Shown piece by piece: positions 3,550-5,554 of a stretch of 5,554 bases of DNA. The stretch comes from Promethearchaeota archaeon. GTDB lineage: Archaea; Asgardarchaeota; Lokiarchaeia; Sigyniarchaeales; SOKP01. The notes below the pieces were generated by a model. It saw only the letters and a program-made list of their open reading frames with translations, was not told where the DNA came from and ran no database searches. Numbering within the stretch: the stretch's first letter is position 1; every line of letters begins with the position of its first letter. The stretch covers positions 1-5,554 of the forward strand of contig JAEORV010000137.1 of assembly GCA_016840695.1 (NCBI GenBank), in the 5' to 3' direction. The position numbers and the translations under genes were made by a program.

Positions 3550-5554
3550 CTAAATTTTCTTATATCCCTTACATAATTCTCCTGGTTTAAGCTGTTTGTA
3601 AGTCAAGTATTTTTTACAGAAACCTGTTTCTACTTCGTAATATTGACAAGAACGACATAGATTTTGAGGTTTTGGTTGACCTGGGGGAACTTTTGGCTTA
3701 TCAATCGCTGGTGGAGCAGGAGTCTCGTCATCCCTCCCAACCATATCTAATATCTTGTTTATCCGCTCATCTCTGTTTGGTTTTTCATCGTCGCTACTTA
3801 CATCGTTTTGTGGAGGTGTTTCTATAAAATTTGGATTTTTGCTTTTATCTCTTTTGAAACCTTTACATACCTCATTCGCTTTGAGAGTTTTGAATGTCAA
3901 GTATTTTTTGCAAAATCCTGTATCTTGTTCGTAATGAATACATACAGTGCACATTTGTGGGCCCATTAATTTCGCAGAAGGAGCTTTTCCTTTAACTTTC
4001 TCATCCTTCGCTGTCTCAGTATCTTCTTGAATCTTTCTATATCCCTTACAGAAAGCACTTTTGCTCACTTGAGCATAACTCATGAATTTCTTGCAAAGTC
4101 GTGTTTGAATATCTACATGTTGGCACGATATGCATAATGTATCTTTTAACGGTTCCAATAGAGCAGCTTTTTCCTCCTCACTTAACTCTTCTATATGGAT
4201 TACTTCCTCTTCTTTCTTCTGCTTTTTAGCACTATAGCCCTTACAAAAATCGTATTGGCCTTCTGGTTTCATAACTAAGAATTTTCTGCAGAATTTATCC
4301 TCAGGTTCGAAATGCTCGCAGATTTCACACATGTTTTTACCTGTCAATACGCTGATCCTTTCTCTCTCAATGTCCCTAGATCCCTTTCTTCTTGAAATGA
4401 CCACCACGAGAATTATAGCACCAACAGCGATAGCTCCCATAAGCAATAACCCCAACGGACTTAATAAGAATCCCAGTAGATCGAAACCATCAGGACCAGG
4501 AGTGGGTCCTGGACCGCTTCCGATATTAAGTGTAATGTATAAAATTATTGAATTATTGTTTCTATTTAAAGAAGAATCTCTTGTTCTTATAATTATCGTG
4601 TAATCTCCATTAGGGTAAAGTGAGAGGTTTGACCACATAAATCTCCAAATGTCATTACCAATATTTTCCATCGTGGTATTGATTTCCAATGGATTCCTCC
4701 AAATTTCTACATAAACACTACCATTTTCAGGAGTACTAAAATCATCTGTAATATTAACTTGAATATCAAAAATACCTGAACTTGTAATTGTAGTTCCGTT
4801 AGCTAATGTGAGAAATTTCAAAGTTGGAGCATTAACATCGTTAACAAATTCAATTATAATATATACTGTTGAGTTTATATTATTATTATTTGAGCTATCT
4901 ATTGCTGTTATGTTTATATAATACTCACCGAAATTATAAACATCGATGTCTGACCATTCTACTGTCCATTGGTTAGGAATTTGTGTCTTGAGCAATGTTA
5001 GATTCAATTGAAAATCGTATGTACTATTTGAAATACTTGCTACAACATTATTAGATGCTGGTTCATTAGGATCTATTACTTCTATGGTTATATTAAACAC
5101 ATTTGTAACAATTGAATTGTTTACAAGATTAATAAAATTGATTCTTGGTGGTGTTATATCAGTATCTTTTACAATATTAACAAAATCAGAATTTTGATTT
5201 CCAGCACTATCATTTGCATAAAATGTTAAGGTTACCGTGCCCTCTGGAGCGCGATTCCAGCCTATCTGGTCTATAGAATCATTTAAATCGAAGATATGCT
5301 TGGTGTTGTTGGAACCAATGGTGTACCACATATAGTTGAGGTTCGTGTCGTTGTTCCACACGTTAAACGCCGGAGCGGTTGCATTAACAACCTGATCCGT
5401 AGATGGGGAATAGATCGTTATCACGGGATTTGTGACATCTTTCGTCACGGAAACTGCCAGCGAAACCTGGTGCCCGGCAGTGTCGTTTGCGTAGAACGTG
5501 ATGTCGAAGGTGCTTTCGGGGGCGCGATTCCAGCCGACCTGGTCAATCGAACCG
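3550..5554 (-). CDS. Single-pass surface protein: Ig-like ectodomain repeats, membrane helix, four cytoplasmic cysteine modules (C-terminal part)
   Basis: The frame is open from the right edge to TAG 3550-3552, giving 667 complete codons; the true start and any signal peptide are outside. The GTG at 5446-5448 is internal, because 35 further in-frame codons before it continue the same repeat. Numbering from the first complete codon, residues 1 to about 343 are beta-rich Ig-like repeats with about 17 N-x-S/T sequons. A Pro/Gly linker (346-355, SGPGPTPGPD) leads to a membrane helix (about 359-386). SRRKGSR follows, so the C-terminus should be inside. The roughly 280-residue tail has four modules C-x2-C-x9-C-x14-C-K-G-[YF] with first cysteines at 409, 474, 535 and 633, and no sequon. 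The modules probably bind zinc or an iron-sulfur cluster; the ligand is not known. Likely role: surface sensing or adhesion coupled to an internal module array. Not assignable to a named family. Confidence 0.9.
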   Translation of the reverse strand, partial: GSIDQVGWNRAPESTFDITFYANDTAGHQVSLAVSVTKDVTNPVITIYSPSTDQVVNATAPAFNVWNNDTNLNYMWYTIGSNNTKHIFDLNDSIDQIGWNRAPEGTVTLTFYANDSAGNQNSDFVNIVKDTDITPPRINFINLVNNSIVTNVFNITIEVIDPNEPASNNVVASISNSTYDFQLNLTLLKTQIPNQWTVEWSDIDVYNFGEYYINITAIDSSNNNNINSTVYIIIEFVNDVNAPTLKFLTLANGTTITSSGIFDIQVNITDDFSTPENGSVYVEIWRNPLEINTTMENIGNDIWRFMWSNLSLYPNGDYTIIIRTRDSSLNRNNNSIILYITLNIGSGPGPTPGPDGFDLLGFLLSPLGLLLMGAIAVGAIILVVVISRRKGSRDIERERISVLTGKNMCEICEHFEPEDKFCRKFLVMKPEGQYDFCKGYSAKKQKKEEEVIHIEELSEEEKAALLEPLKDTLCISCQHVDIQTRLCKKFMSYAQVSKSAFCKGYRKIQEDTETAKDEKVKGKAPSAKLMGPQMCTVCIHYEQDTGFCKKYLTFKTLKANEVCKGFKRDKSKNPNFIETPPQNDVSSDDEKPNRDERINKILDMVGRDDETPAPPAIDKPKVPPGQPKPQNLCRSCQYYEVETGFCKKYLTYKQLKPGELCKGYKKI
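3562..4329 (-). repeat. Four-copy cytoplasmic cysteine module array
   Basis: The modules lie at 4234-4329, 4039-4134, 3856-3951 and 3562-3657. Each is 32 residues and has cysteines at module positions 1, 4, 14 and 29, a basic pair after the third cysteine (RK or KK), an aromatic next, and CKGY or CKGF at the end. Starts are 65, 61 and 98 residues apart. Linkers are charged (KKQKKEEEV; DDEKPNRDER) or Pro-rich. The last two modules are the most alike (GFCKKYLT in both) and share a 14-bp identical DNA stretch (3602-3615 and 3896-3909). The second module is the most divergent. Confidence 0.93.
4396..4479 (-). other. Transmembrane helix of the surface protein
   Basis: The codons here give a hydrophobic run of about 28 residues ending GAIILVVVIS and followed at once by RRKGSR. 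By the positive-inside rule the repeat domain is outside and the cysteine tail inside. Only one such segment is visible. Confidence 0.9.
4525..5554 (-). repeat. Ig-like ectodomain repeats of the surface protein
   Basis: Four units can be drawn: a partial outer one (5437-5554), a full one of 91 residues (5164-5436), and two longer, more diverged ones (4837-5163 and 4525-4836). Each begins near a [VT]xxPxIxF/I strand and ends in an AxDxxxN-like strand and VxD. The two outermost share SIDQ[IV]GWNRAPE and TFYAND[ST]AG. They also share a 14-bp identical DNA stretch (5249-5262 and 5522-5535) exactly 273 bp, or 91 codons, apart. The two inner units lack the GWNRAPE signature. Confidence 0.85.

Noticed and set aside
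4331..4603. Plus-strand frame of 90 codons
   Set aside because: It is antisense to the membrane helix and Pro/Gly linker of the surface protein; its hydrophobic, Pro-rich look is a by-product of that.
5446..5448. GTG as the start codon of the surface protein
   Set aside because: The same frame stays open to 5553 and the upstream 35 codons encode the end of an Ig-like repeat matching the next one, so the GTG is internal.
1..5554. CRISPR array, tRNA, rRNA, insertion sequence or phage genes
   Set aside because: No regularly spaced short repeats, tRNA-like cloverleaf, transposase motif or terminal inverted repeats were found on either strand.

Overview
The window looks like a low-GC archaeal chromosome, most likely from an Asgard archaeon (Lokiarchaeia-like). 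That lineage call is an inference from memory of protein families and was not searched. It rests on three things: an archaeal-type alanine aminotransferase, AT-rich TATA-like promoter elements, and three proteins of styles familiar from Asgard genomes. Those three are a longin/roadblock-like plus TPR protein, a toroid (prenyltransferase-like) protein, and a surface protein with Ig-like repeats of the 'TFYANDSAGN' type.

Layout, left to right. Positions 1-525 (minus) hold the N-terminal 175 codons of a toroid-repeat protein resembling prenyltransferase/terpene-cyclase folds. It starts at TTG and runs off the left edge. Positions 526-718 are an AT-rich spacer with an 18-bp perfect palindrome, flanked by a two-part direct repeat just upstream of that TTG. 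Positions 719-2092 (minus) hold a 457-residue multidomain protein: an N-terminal Cys cluster, a longin/roadblock-like alpha/beta domain, a helical winged-helix-like middle and C-terminal TPRs. Positions 2093-2333 are a divergent promoter region. Positions 2334-3518 (plus) encode a complete PLP-dependent class I aminotransferase, probably alanine aminotransferase. A 31-bp convergent spacer follows. Positions 3550-5554 (minus) hold the C-terminal 667 codons of a single-pass membrane protein that runs off the right edge. It has glycosylation-rich Ig-like ectodomain repeats, a Pro/Gly linker, one membrane helix and a cytoplasmic tail.

The most unusual element is that tail. It carries four copies of one cysteine module, C-x2-C-x9-C-x14-C-K-G-[YF], with identical internal spacing, joined by charged linkers. 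It looks like a cell-surface receptor or adhesin linked to an intracellular array of metal-binding modules. A second oddity is in the same gene. The outermost visible repeat has about 60% GC and about 74% GC at third codon positions, against roughly 25-35% GC in the repeats nearer the membrane.

The genes do not form one obvious pathway. The two left-hand minus-strand genes are in series but 193 bp apart. The aminotransferase is divergent from the first pair and convergent with the surface protein. It is probably an independent housekeeping gene of alanine/pyruvate/glutamate metabolism.
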